DNA of 64,000 nt from Pontiellaceae bacterium (GTDB lineage Bacteria; Verrucomicrobiota; Kiritimatiellia; Kiritimatiellales; Pontiellaceae): the NCBI GenBank assembly GCA_016937945.1, contig JAFGVP010000093.1, positions 1 through 64,000 on the forward strand, read 5' to 3'. The notes under the pieces are model-generated. The model ran no database searches, was not told the origin of the DNA, and saw only the letters and a program-made list of their open reading frames with translations. This document shows positions 18,801 to 27,563 of this stretch, in pieces (position 1 is the first letter of the stretch; each line of letters starts with the position of its first letter). Both the position numbers and the translations under genes were made by a program.

Positions 18801-21800
18801 TGCATTTCCGTTGTTCCATGGATCGACAATATGTTCCATGACATACATCAGAGCAAAAGGTTCGGCGTGCTCACGGGTCGCATCAATGGCTGCGAGCATC
18901 AGTTCCGTATAATGCACACGCGTCTCCAACGAAACCTGATCGATGTCGGAACACAGGGTAAAGATCAGATTCTGAAGCATGGATACGGGCATTTCATTCA
19001 TGATTTCGAGGGCGGATTCCGGTTCATCTTCCATCAAGGTAATTACGCAGAACCGTACGCCACTCCAACCGGAGTGCGCCTTGAGCACCGCCTGATAATG
19101 CTCCAGTGCCTCCTCTTTGCGGTCCGTCAGCTCGCAGGCCAGCGCATAGGCCATCACCGACTGGGTGGACTCATCGCTCTCGGGGCGCATAAACTCGACA
19201 AAACGATCTTCCAGTCCGTTTTTACGAAGAAGCTCCATACACTCCGTCAGCTCTTCAGGCACTTGTTCGTAACTTTCAAGCATGGTTCGATACACCAGGC
19301 TGCGTCGAAGAATGGCGCCGGACTCGCGAAAAACGCGTTCAAGGTTTCCCTGGGCAATCATGCGCCCCATGCGCTCGAGGTCGGTTGGACCACGTTGCGT
19401 ACCCGGGGTGCCGGCCATCGCCGCCTTAGGCCTGGCAACCGGCTTTTCGGCCATACCGAGCTTCCGACGCAGGTCGTCCATAATGACGGAATCCTTACCT
19501 GAAAGGTACAGGGAAGAGAGGCGCAATACGGCTGCCCGGCATTCACGCTGTTGCTCGGCGTCCAGAGTATCCATGTATGTTGCGCGATCAAGCAACGCTC
19601 CGTCGATCCGCCGTCGAAGTTCCGTGGTCGGAGCAGCATGACGTGCGCGGATGAGATAGGAAAATGCCCGGTTATCATCCTGCCCGGAGGCATACCACGT
19701 CCCGAGCAAAAGGTTTTTATCGAAACCGGCCTCGGCCCCCTGCTCGATGGTTTCAATCAGGGATGCCGTCTCGTCATGATCCAGCTCCCGATACAGCAGA
19801 CTCAGGCGGAGGACCGGATCTTCAATGCTCTTCAGCGCTGCCGTCAGATCTTCATCGGAAGAGTACCGGAACCGGTAGCTCCATGAAGGCAGGAGGACAT
19901 CGGGCGGAAAGGAAATCGATTTGATCCAGTTATCTCCGGAAGGATATCCCGAGCTGCGTTTGTAGCGACTGTAGGCCGACTTTTGCATCTCCTCACGATA
20001 ACGCGTCTCCATATCGTCTATGAGCACCTCGTACGCCTTGAGTTCCTGAAGCATTTCATAGCGCTGGTTGAGTGCGGTTTCCGGGAGGGAGAGCGCATAC
20101 GCCATGAACGCGGATTTCAACTCTTCGGACATCTCATTTTCACTGGCCAGTTCATAGAGTTTTCCGATGGCCATCTGAGTGGACTGAAGGGCCTGCTCGC
20201 TATCCGAACAACGCACCAACAGGTCGGGAAGCAGAGTCCATTGGTCATCCCCCGGCGGTCCTGCGGACAACAGGGCGCACAACGCGCCCCCGGGGAACTC
20301 ATCCTGCAGCATCGTATAGAGCCGGTCCCGTTGCTCTTCGCTCAGGAATCCGTTATAATCTCCGCTTTCGCTCACGGCAATCACGGCCAGCAGATACGCC
20401 AGTTCCATATCACCGGAATGGGCATCTATGCACTCAAACCACCAGTCGGGAGAGGATGAAAAATAATCGACATCCTCGGCGAGCAGAATATCGATATACG
20501 CCAGATCCGCCTGCTCCATTGCAAGGGTCACTCGTTCCCGCGCATCGGGCTCAAGCATCGGGAGTAATTTGCGAAGATGGTTTACCGCGAAGGGAACCAG
20601 CTCACACAGATGCCGGGGACCAAAGTCGGCCCCCATGTTCCGGGAACGCATGTTCTGCCGATATGAATAGGCCTGCTGTTCAAATTCCATGATCGTCATC
20701 AGCTGATTCATGGAGGGCAGTTCGTCAAGTGGAAGCCACTCGCCGGCTTCGGATTGGAGCGTCATCGGAGCCACGCCGGCGCGTTCCTCGCGCACGCTCA
20801 AGAGGCGGAGAAACAGATCAACCGCCGGCAGCGGCATTCCGGACTCCTCAAGGGCAACGGCATACAGGTATGAGATCCGGTAATCTCCGGCAAAGTCATC
20901 CAGACGGTCGGCCAGCAGTTGCTCAACGTCTTCGTAGGCATTGAATCCCAGCAAGGTTTCGGCGGCTTCCAGCAGAATATCCGGATCATCAAAACGACAC
21001 TCTTCCCGAATCATCCGCAAACCGCGTTCCTGATCTCCGCGCAGAATCAATAAACGCGCCATATCGAGCAGCGTCCGGGGATCTTTTTCCTCCCGGGCCA
21101 CCTGGCGTATCAGGGCCAGAGCCTGATCATATGAGCCTGACGCCAATTCCGCCCGGGCGACCACCCGCATAGTCTGCGTATCGTTCGGCCGCAATTCCAG
21201 TACCTTGAGCAACGCCTCAGTACGGGCGTCATAGTCATCAAACAACGCGTGGCATTCAGCCAGTGCCAGCAGAGGAAAAACATCCGCACGGTTGGCTGAT
21301 GCACGCTCCTTGAGCTCTTCCATGACCGCATCCATGCGATCCGTCCAGCGCAACAGCTCCAGCATCCGGTTAAATGCCGTCAGGCGACCGTCAAGATCCT
21401 CCTGGCCATCCACCAGCGACCAATGCACCTGTTCCGCCTCCAAAAGCCTGCCCTGATCGATATAAACCTCCGCCAGCCGCTCCTTAAGTTCCGGAGCTTC
21501 CGGCAGTCGATAGGCCGCACGCCTCAGAAGCGTCACGGCCTCTTCGTTTTTATCCTGCGCCAACAGAATCCGGCTTTCGCGCAGATAAATCTGCGGATTG
21601 GAACTGGAGAGCTGTTTCCACTGCTGCAGCAGAGCCAGAGCATCGTCATACTGCTCCGACTCAAACATCAGGTCGGCCAGCTGTTTAATCCAGATGGTCC
21701 CGCGCTTCGGGGCCGCATTCCGCAGGCGCTGCAGGCATTCCACGGTACGGGCCCGATCATGCACAGACTCCGCCTGTTCAAGACGCATTTCCAGCAGCAG

Positions 21801-23579
21801 CTCACTGGCAGGATCCCTTGCAAGGGCTCCATCGATGGCCTTCCATGCCAAATCAAGATCCCCCTGTTTCACATAAACGCGGGTCAGCAGATAGAGTTCC
21901 GGCAGGGTCACCACCGTTTCGGCCTCGAGATCGGCCCGAAGCTCATTCATTCGTCCGGCGCGCCGCGCTTCGTCCAAAACGGCAAAGGCCGCCCGATGCA
22001 TCTGATCGAGCGTCGCTGAAACCTGCATCCATTGCATCGCCAGCGGGCCTCCGTCCGGCCGTTCATCTTCCGGCACAGCCAGCAGCGTCTGATAGACGCC
22101 CTCCATGTACCGTGGACTCCGCCCGAAATCCGCCATGCGGCCCTTCAGGAAATCATATGCCAGCATCCCTCTATGCGCACCGCAAAGCAGATTAGCCACG
22201 CGAAGCAGCATCGACTCATCACCCTGCAGTTGCAGCGCATCGAGATGTTTTGCGGCCAGATGATACATGCCTTCGCGAATCATGTGATAGACCAGCTCTT
22301 CTCGGGCTTCGAGCGATTCCGGATACGCTTCAAGACACTGCAGATAAACCTGTGTAGCATCATTGGCCTCGCCCAGATGAACCAGAGAACGCGCGGCACG
22401 GAAATAGTCAAACACCTCTTTCGGACTGTGCTCAAGGTACTCAAGAACCAGCTCCCGTACCTGATCCGAATGATTCAGGGCACCATAGAGTCCCGCCAGC
22501 CGGAGACGAAGCTCATTACGGTCCGGCTGCTGGTCGAGCATGACGCGGACCAGATCAATAGCTTCTTCATGCCGACCGCACTCCTCAAGAAGCTTCACAT
22601 AAAACTCACGAATCTCCTCATCCTGCGGAGCCAGACGCAGGAGGGCCCGCCCCTGCACCACCGCCGCATCATGATCGTTCAGTTCAACAGAAACCGAGGT
22701 CAGGCTTCTGAGGAGCAGAAGATTTCCCGGATGCGATTCCAGCAGGCGCGCATAATGATCCTTCAGACCGGTCAGGTTTTGCTGAAGACGGTAGGTCTGG
22801 GCGATGCGGCGCAGCACCTCCCGCTCAATCCAGCTGCCGGATGCCGCCGAATTCAGGGCTTGATCCAGCGTTTCCAAAGCGGGTTCCGTCCGGTCCAGCC
22901 GAGTCAGGATAGAGGCCTTGCGTAACGCGAGCATCATCCGATACTGAGCATTTTTTGAAGACACCATCAGCTCGCTGCAGTCCTTCAGCGCCTCTTCGTA
23001 AAGCCCTTCCTCGATCTTCAGCTCGATGATTTCATCCTGAAGGTCCGTATCGCCCTCTTCTTCAAGCAGCAGAGAAGACAGCAGTTTCAAACCATCATCC
23101 ACCCGATCCAGACGAATATAGGTACGGGCCAACAGCTTCATGGCATCGGACCACAGTTCCCCCTTCTGTGCTGCCACGGTTTCAAGGTCAGCAACCGCAT
23201 CGTCATACTGCCCTAACCGCACAGCAAACAGGGCGCGGTAATAATGAGGAGTCATCTCGTCCGGCGCCAGCTCCAGTGCACGGCCGCACATATCCATGGC
23301 CTGGACCGGTCGTCCCGTTCGGTCATAATAGAATGCCAGCAGAAGACTTCCGGTGCTATCGTCTTTCCGCGATTCAAGAAACGTTTCAAGTTCCTGCATT
23401 TCATGTTCTTCAAGCCAACTGTTGCAGAATCGTTCAAACAGGTACCCGGGACGTGGACGTTTTTCGAGAATCCGGTAATACTGCTCCGTCTTTCCGGCCG
23501 GCTCAACCGAAGCCGCAAAAACAGTTGCGGCACATCCCGCGACCAGCCCGATCAGTAGTAATTTTCTCCCCAAATCCAT
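15813..23579 (-). CDS. Giant secreted tetratricopeptide-repeat protein (2,588 aa), paralogue of the next gene
   Basis: ATG at 23577-23579 follows a GGGGGA ribosome-binding site at a good distance and opens directly into a signal peptide (MDLGRKLLLIGLVAGCAATVFA). A TTG start six codons earlier would place charged residues before it and is less likely. Residues about 25-60 repeat the paralogue's head (KTEQYYRILEKRPRPGYLFERFCNSWLEE). TPR units fill at least the first 850 residues (for example GRALELAPDEMTPHYYRALFAVRLGQYDDAVADLE); the remainder is divergent helical repeat. No enzyme domain is seen. It is the first gene of the long MoxR operon; the 180 bases upstream to argG hold a terminator but no convincing promoter. 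Tandem duplication followed by large expansion is the simplest history. Confidence 0.85.
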   Translation of the reverse strand: MDLGRKLLLIGLVAGCAATVFAASVEPAGKTEQYYRILEKRPRPGYLFERFCNSWLEEHEMQELETFLESRKDDSTGSLLLAFYYDRTGRPVQAMDMCGRALELAPDEMTPHYYRALFAVRLGQYDDAVADLETVAAQKGELWSDAMKLLARTYIRLDRVDDGLKLLSSLLLEEEGDTDLQDEIIELKIEEGLYEEALKDCSELMVSSKNAQYRMMLALRKASILTRLDRTEPALETLDQALNSAASGSWIEREVLRRIAQTYRLQQNLTGLKDHYARLLESHPGNLLLLRSLTSVSVELNDHDAAVVQGRALLRLAPQDEEIREFYVKLLEECGRHEEAIDLVRVMLDQQPDRNELRLRLAGLYGALNHSDQVRELVLEYLEHSPKEVFDYFRAARSLVHLGEANDATQVYLQCLEAYPESLEAREELVYHMIREGMYHLAAKHLDALQLQGDESMLLRVANLLCGAHRGMLAYDFLKGRMADFGRSPRYMEGVYQTLLAVPEDERPDGGPLAMQWMQVSATLDQMHRAAFAVLDEARRAGRMNELRADLEAETVVTLPELYLLTRVYVKQGDLDLAWKAIDGALARDPASELLLEMRLEQAESVHDRARTVECLQRLRNAAPKRGTIWIKQLADLMFESEQYDDALALLQQWKQLSSSNPQIYLRESRILLAQDKNEEAVTLLRRAAYRLPEAPELKERLAEVYIDQGRLLEAEQVHWSLVDGQEDLDGRLTAFNRMLELLRWTDRMDAVMEELKERASANRADVFPLLALAECHALFDDYDARTEALLKVLELRPNDTQTMRVVARAELASGSYDQALALIRQVAREEKDPRTLLDMARLLILRGDQERGLRMIREECRFDDPDILLEAAETLLGFNAYEDVEQLLADRLDDFAGDYRISYLYAVALEESGMPLPAVDLFLRLLSVREERAGVAPMTLQSEAGEWLPLDELPSMNQLMTIMEFEQQAYSYRQNMRSRNMGADFGPRHLCELVPFAVNHLRKLLPMLEPDARERVTLAMEQADLAYIDILLAEDVDYFSSSPDWWFECIDAHSGDMELAYLLAVIAVSESGDYNGFLSEEQRDRLYTMLQDEFPGGALCALLSAGPPGDDQWTLLPDLLVRCSDSEQALQSTQMAIGKLYELASENEMSEELKSAFMAYALSLPETALNQRYEMLQELKAYEVLIDDMETRYREEMQKSAYSRYKRSSGYPSGDNWIKSISFPPDVLLPSWSYRFRYSSDEDLTAALKSIEDPVLRLSLLYRELDHDETASLIETIEQGAEAGFDKNLLLGTWYASGQDDNRAFSYLIRARHAAPTTELRRRIDGALLDRATYMDTLDAEQQRECRAAVLRLSSLYLSGKDSVIMDDLRRKLGMAEKPVARPKAAMAGTPGTQRGPTDLERMGRMIAQGNLERVFRESGAILRRSLVYRTMLESYEQVPEELTECMELLRKNGLEDRFVEFMRPESDESTQSVMAYALACELTDRKEEALEHYQAVLKAHSGWSGVRFCVITLMEDEPESALEIMNEMPVSMLQNLIFTLCSDIDQVSLETRVHYTELMLAAIDATREHAEPFALMYVMEHIVDPWNNGNADYAPLESGLLSPVSADEKNESAEPPAERIIAIQQRRNEQFVRLCDLFLTNPRMGRIGFSMMEQYCRIHKIQRDDLEELAEQILLQQKKGYYADEDDLYDHTFAIRTTPERYFASVCMRSNDRARFDRVMAAVQDRRLHDEMEALAPLFFADEDVFRELLSACLTKDNLLSSGQKNLERILSTYRDRNETIDLTPLILESIHLDDRDSLRLRNELLQKWFELCLDMERPEAIAPAALEFAETLFSDEDIAIIGNPETTPEKIELIFSDTVYVRLNLIFGILDNSQMDVSSWNRIVERMAPVFRHFSRGSSGMDRFWRNRDEVTTDLLLETVFVEDWNRFSSYSFDQESSLLVMLLGHLSSDKTLRSEVAGIAPPTYGSRLIEILLSHQELSPEEMVSELAQLAGDYYPEIMASEQSKREDLFNLWGILQDKYGWDADPSLVPEGPARKLFSLWADRQAEDLKSDAAALLSERSIEQAEQIYSIRERAGKLARKLAYCDPATAVCLIDRIQESAGLARQIKNSPSRYYENLADQTFDSITDGDYPGRSTLKLLLDYAYRHDLAGGWKSLNDLMESDVIRPAIKRRVKRAEAAGHSVKEARVYAVQEGIQLLDELTAGYGCPPIVDALEYLINEECMDRDQLARWLDSEEGLRLTHHDLYQLLLSEETGPAHTQAWIDQLTNGAVCSAVRGIFTLALYEMFPSLEILREQAVVDAAFNEVKNLEPELYLTTSGFERLIWYRPAELDAKALYDDWLETTRNYTQSASRRSEIALALADLLIDSGRQPEAGMVLMTCGEKNMSSVVLWSRIHNVGEMIDSLQRVLSDLDRSYNTVGQSHYVWSAEDAEWFYQQVSAWEGDEGRFVRMAASSIPVEGEEVDLASFRKEFLEHPFEEPEVGLVLLDMMLPRVTSGSLDSILIDVYTDDLLEKFIEDAHGAELRRVEEYARMLVRTANHERMANLLRLHEKQNSDPGCSHEVEMRSVVLRCAGELGMTPEPEE

Positions 23580-23701
23580 TGCGTCCCCCAAAGCCAAGAC
23601 AGATACGTCTCAATTTAGGGATTTATTTCCTGCAAAAACAGAAAAATCAATTAGCAGATGCATAGACCATACGTGCTGCATAAGACTTTATGTGTCCGCA
23701 C

Positions 23702-23736
23702 AAAAAAACAGCCACCGCACTGCGGTGACTGCTTTT
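23702..23736 (-). terminator. Rho-independent terminator of the arginine operon
   Basis: Reading the minus strand after argG, a 9-bp stem (arms 23721-23729 and 23711-23719, one G-U pair) is followed by a run of seven T. It separates the arg cluster from the giant TPR operon. Confidence 0.85.
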
Positions 23737-23759
23737 ACACACGGATAGTCAGGAACTGA

Positions 23760-24962
23760 CTACGCCTTATCTTTCATGCTCGCCAACACGCGCAGACGCA
23801 GGGCATTGAGCTTGATAAATCCGGTGGCGTCGGACTGATCATATCCTCCTGCTTCGTCGAAGCTGACGATACTGGGATCATACAGCGAATACGGCGATTT
23901 ACGACCGCACACATGGACTCCGCCCTTGAAGAGCTTCACGCGAACCGTACCCGTTGCCGTTTCCTGGCTCTTGGTGATGGCGGCCTGCAGCATCTCACGC
24001 TCCGGCGCAAACCAGTAGCCGTTATAAACCAGCTCGGCATACTTCGGAATGAACGAATCACGCAGGTGCATGGTTTCACGATCCATGGTGATCGATTCCA
24101 TCGCACGGTGCGCATGATGCAGAATCGTTCCGCCGGGCGTTTCATAGACCCCGCGATCCTTCATGCCGGTATACCGGTTTTCGACAATGTCGATCCGGCC
24201 GACCGCATGTTCGCAGCCCAGTGCATTCAGCTTTTTCAGCAGCGCCGCCGGACTCAGCTTTTCGCCGTTTACGGCAACCGGAAGGCCCTTTTCAAAGTCG
24301 ATCTCAACATATTCGGGATCATCCTTCGCCTGACTGAGCGGTTTGGTCATGCACCACATGTTTTCATCAGGCTCATTCCACGGATCTTCCAGAATTCCGC
24401 CTTCAAAGCTGATATGGAGCATATTGCGGTCCATGCTGTAAGGCTTGGATGCTGATACCGAACAGGGAATTCCCTTTTCCTGCAGATACTTAATCATGTC
24501 CGAACGGCCCTGGAACGGGAAGTCCGCCGGCATGCGCCAAGGCGCAATCACTTTGATATCAGGCTTCAGGGCATATGCAGTCAGCTCAAAACGAACCTGG
24601 TCATTACCCTTACCGGTAGCACCGTGGCAGATGGCTTCAGCGCCTTCCACATTGGCGATATCGATCATACGCTTGGCAATCAGCGGTCGAGCGATGGACG
24701 TACCCAACAGATAAGTTCCTTCATAGATGGCATTGGCCTGCATCATCGGATAGATGAAATCGCTGGCAAATTCCTCTTCCACATTATCGACGTAGCATTT
24801 GACTGCGCCGTGCTTCAGGGCCTTTTCCTCCAGGCCGTCAAGCTCCTCTTCCTGTCCGACATTGGCACAGTAGCAGATAACCTCGGCATTATACTTTTCC
24901 TGCAACCAAGTCAGCAGGACGGTGGTATCCAGACCACCTGAATAAGCAAGTACCACTTTCAT
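23760..24962 (-). CDS. argG: Argininosuccinate synthase
   Basis: The 400-aa protein has the ATP-pyrophosphatase loop AYSGGLDTT at residues 6-14, the [13 protein letters not shown] citrulline/aspartate region (about 113-125), and the family's usual length. It ligates citrulline and aspartate with ATP to argininosuccinate in arginine synthesis. It is the last gene of a minus-strand run argJ-argB-argD-DUF3127-argG, 18 bases after DUF3127, and is followed by a terminator. An AAAGGATC ribosome-binding site precedes the ATG. argH, argF and argC are not in the window, so they must lie elsewhere. Confidence 0.97.
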   Translation of the reverse strand: MKVVLAYSGGLDTTVLLTWLQEKYNAEVICYCANVGQEEELDGLEEKALKHGAVKCYVDNVEEEFASDFIYPMMQANAIYEGTYLLGTSIARPLIAKRMIDIANVEGAEAICHGATGKGNDQVRFELTAYALKPDIKVIAPWRMPADFPFQGRSDMIKYLQEKGIPCSVSASKPYSMDRNMLHISFEGGILEDPWNEPDENMWCMTKPLSQAKDDPEYVEIDFEKGLPVAVNGEKLSPAALLKKLNALGCEHAVGRIDIVENRYTGMKDRGVYETPGGTILHHAHRAMESITMDRETMHLRDSFIPKYAELVYNGYWFAPEREMLQAAITKSQETATGTVRVKLFKGGVHVCGRKSPYSLYDPSIVSFDEAGGYDQSDATGFIKLNALRLRVLASMKDKA

Positions 24963-24980
24963 TGTTCGATCCTTTCCAGA

Positions 24981-25337
24981 TTAAAACGGAATGTCATCTT
25001 CGTAGTCATCAAAATCCGCCGGGACATCGGCATCCGAAACCGGAGGCTTATCATCGGAACCGGCTGCGCCATCGGCCGGAACAACTTTCCAGGCCTGCAG
25101 GTTGTTGAAATAACGGCCGTTATATTCGCGGCCGCGGATATCAAAAGAAACGGTCACTTCCTGACCCGATTGCACCGAGTCCAGCATGCTCACTTTATCC
25201 TGCACAAACTGAAGCACGATGTCCTGAGGATATTTTCCATCCTCCACCGTCACCACGAACTCGCGAACCGTGAATCCGCTGCCGAACGTTTTCGGCTCCA
25301 TAATGGTTTTTATCTTACCGGTCAAATCGTATGCCAT
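24981..25337 (-). CDS. DUF3127 protein with SSB-like acidic C-terminal tail
   Basis: This 118-aa protein matches DUF3127: a beta-rich N-terminal core (residues 1-87) with FTVREFVVTV, YPQDIVLQFVQDK and the conserved GREYNGRYFNNLQAWKV near 70-84, which looks like an OB-type fold. A disordered acidic linker follows (88-108), and the protein ends in FDDYEDDIPF. That ending is very close to the DDDIPF tip with which single-stranded DNA-binding proteins recruit partners. Family function is not established; the tail suggests nucleic-acid work. It lies between argD and argG with a strong AAAGGAGA ribosome-binding site, spaced 24 and 18 bases from its neighbours, so it is probably co-transcribed although no arginine role is evident. 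Confidence 0.85.
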   Translation of the reverse strand: MAYDLTGKIKTIMEPKTFGSGFTVREFVVTVEDGKYPQDIVLQFVQDKVSMLDSVQSGQEVTVSFDIRGREYNGRYFNNLQAWKVVPADGAAGSDDKPPVSDADVPADFDDYEDDIPF

Positions 25338-25361
25338 GTCTCATCTCCTTTAGTTCAAAAC

Positions 25362-26603
25362 CTACTCCCCCATGCCGCACTGGCACGGATTGGGCGACTG
25401 CGCCGCCATCTCGTCGTGAAGCTCCACGCAGGCCTCGCCGATCAGCTTCAGCGCCTGATCAATCTCATCCTGAGTCACATTCAGCGGGGGAAGCAACCGC
25501 AGGACATTGCCTGCCGTCGCAATGGTCAGCAATCCTTTTTCCTGAAGCTTTTTCTGGAGCGCCAGCGACGGCACATCCAGCACGAGTCCCAGCAGCAGCC
25601 CCAGCCCGCGCACCTGGGCAATCCACTTCTTGTGCTTGAGCGCAATCGCGCAGAGCCCTTCGATAAAATAGGCCCCCATCATCATGGTATTGGCCAGCAG
25701 CTGGTCTTCTTCGATCACATTGATCACCGAAAGCGCCGCCGCACAGGCCAGCGGGGTTCCGCCAAAGGTTGTGGCATGGTGTCCGGGCTGAAAAATACCG
25801 GACAGCTTTTCACCGGCAACAATGGCTCCGATCGGAAAACCGTTACCTAAACCCTTGGCCAACGAGAAGGCATCCGGAAGCGCGTCATAATTCTGGAAAC
25901 CGAACCATTGACCGGTCCGGCCGACGCCGCACTGCACTTCATCGCACAGCAAAAGAATGCCCTTCTCATCGCAGAGCGCCCGCAGGCCGCTCATGAATTC
26001 CGGCTCGGCAGGAATCACGCCGCCTTCGCCCTGCAGCGCTTCCACCAGCACGGCGGCCGTTTTCGAAGTAATTGCATCTTCGATGGACTGCAGATCGTTG
26101 AAGTTGGCATAGACAAATCCCTCCGGAAGCGGCCCGAATCCCTTCTGGACCTTTTCCTGACCGGTGGCCGTCAACGTGGCCAGTGTCCGGCCATGGAATG
26201 ACTGACGCATGGTGATCACTTCATATTTACCATGCTCACTGCCCCACAACCGCGCAAGCTTGATCAACCCCTCGTTGGCCTCGGCGCCGGAGTTGCAGAA
26301 AAAGCACTTTGCGCCGGACAGCCCGGAACGTTCCGCAATGGCCTTGGCCAGCAGGGGCTGTTTTTCGTTAAAAAAGAGGTTTGAAACGTGCACGAGCGTG
26401 GCGACCTGATCCTGAACCGCTCGCACCATCTTCGGATGGCAATGCCCGATATTCGTTACAGCAATTCCCGAAACAAAATCGAGATATTCATTTCCGTCCG
26501 CATCCCATACATTTGCGCCGGCGCCTTCCACCAGCGCGATACCCGGCGCATAGGTGGACATGAGGTACTGCTTCTGCATTTCTGCAATTTCCGCTGTTTT
26601 CAT
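25362..26603 (-). CDS. argD: Acetylornithine aminotransferase
   Basis: The roughly 413-aa class III PLP aminotransferase has the FCNSGAEANEGLIKLAR segment, LLCDEVQCGVGRTG and the PLP-lysine region SLAKGLGNGFPIGAI. It converts N-acetylglutamate semialdehyde to acetylornithine (and could also act on related substrates). The ATG at 26601-26603 is chosen; an in-frame GTG three codons earlier is possible, and neither has a clear Shine-Dalgarno. It lies 33 bases after argB in the arginine operon, which supports the ArgD assignment over other class III aminotransferases. Confidence 0.93.
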   Translation of the reverse strand: MKTAEIAEMQKQYLMSTYAPGIALVEGAGANVWDADGNEYLDFVSGIAVTNIGHCHPKMVRAVQDQVATLVHVSNLFFNEKQPLLAKAIAERSGLSGAKCFFCNSGAEANEGLIKLARLWGSEHGKYEVITMRQSFHGRTLATLTATGQEKVQKGFGPLPEGFVYANFNDLQSIEDAITSKTAAVLVEALQGEGGVIPAEPEFMSGLRALCDEKGILLLCDEVQCGVGRTGQWFGFQNYDALPDAFSLAKGLGNGFPIGAIVAGEKLSGIFQPGHHATTFGGTPLACAAALSVINVIEEDQLLANTMMMGAYFIEGLCAIALKHKKWIAQVRGLGLLLGLVLDVPSLALQKKLQEKGLLTIATAGNVLRLLPPLNVTQDEIDQALKLIGEACVELHDEMAAQSPNPCQCGMGE

Positions 26604-26636
26604 GATTTTCACGTAATTAAGTGGTTAAAGGTAAAA

Positions 26637-27509
26637 CTATTCCGAAATTTCCGTTCCGACTCCTTCGCTGGTGAACAGTTCCAGCAACAGCGAATGCGGC
26701 ATTGATGAATCAATAATGTGGGCCTTCTTGATGCCGGCTTTCACCGCACCGACCATACCCTTGATTTTCGGCAGCATGCCGCCCGAAATCACGCCGCGAT
26801 CAATCAGCTCATCGACTTCGCTCAGGTGCAGGGACGAGATCAGCGTCGACTTATCTTCCGGATCCAGCAGCAGGCCGGGAACATCCGTCAGGAACACCAG
26901 CTTGCGCGCATTCAGGGCACAGGCCACTGCCGTGGCCGCATCGTCCGCATTGATATTGTAGAGATGGTTGTCCGGCCCTTTTCCTAACGGCGTAATAACC
27001 GGAACCATGTCCGCTTTCAGGAACGCCTGAATCGGAACCACATCCACGCTCTTGACCCGACCGACATACCCCCAGTCAATAGGCTCGTTGGTTTGCGGAT
27101 TCATCCCCGTCATTTTTTCGACCCGGATAATATCTTCGCCATGAATCCCGCGCGCCTTGCCGTGGCACCGCTGAATAATTTCAACCAGATGCGGATTCAC
27201 TTCGTGATTGAGAACCTGTTCCACCACCCGGATGGTCGCATCATCGGTGACGCGCAGGCCCTGCACAAAATTCGGAGCGATACTGGATTCCTTCATGGCA
27301 CGGGAGATCGCCTTGCCTCCTCCATGCACCACAACAGGGCGCAATCCGACGCACTCCATGAAGGCGATATCCTGAAGAATGCGGCTGTATCCGTCTTCGT
27401 TTTCCATGATGCTGCCGCCAAACTTGACGACAACGGTTTCTCCGCGAAATTGTTGAATGAACGGCAGTGCCTCAATAAGAGCAGAGGCTTTCTCGATATA
27501 TTTTTCCAT
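26637..27509 (-). CDS. argB: Acetylglutamate kinase
   Basis: The 290-aa protein carries the amino-acid-kinase start VVVKFGGSIM (residues about 26-35), VVVHGGGKAI (58-67), NINADDAATAVA near 190 and GGMLPKIKG near 244. It phosphorylates N-acetylglutamate, usually the feedback-controlled step in organisms that, as here, also carry argJ. An AAGGGGA ribosome-binding site precedes the ATG. It sits between argJ and argD in the minus-strand arg cluster. Some arginine-inhibited ArgB forms carry an extra N-terminal helix; the N-terminal YIEKASALIEALPFIQQF segment is compatible with that type. Confidence 0.96.
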   Translation of the reverse strand: MEKYIEKASALIEALPFIQQFRGETVVVKFGGSIMENEDGYSRILQDIAFMECVGLRPVVVHGGGKAISRAMKESSIAPNFVQGLRVTDDATIRVVEQVLNHEVNPHLVEIIQRCHGKARGIHGEDIIRVEKMTGMNPQTNEPIDWGYVGRVKSVDVVPIQAFLKADMVPVITPLGKGPDNHLYNINADDAATAVACALNARKLVFLTDVPGLLLDPEDKSTLISSLHLSEVDELIDRGVISGGMLPKIKGMVGAVKAGIKKAHIIDSSMPHSLLLELFTSEGVGTEISE

Positions 27510-27563
27510 TGATTCCCCTTACCAGTTGAAACGCATCTCCGGGATTAACCCCTGGTCGAAGGA

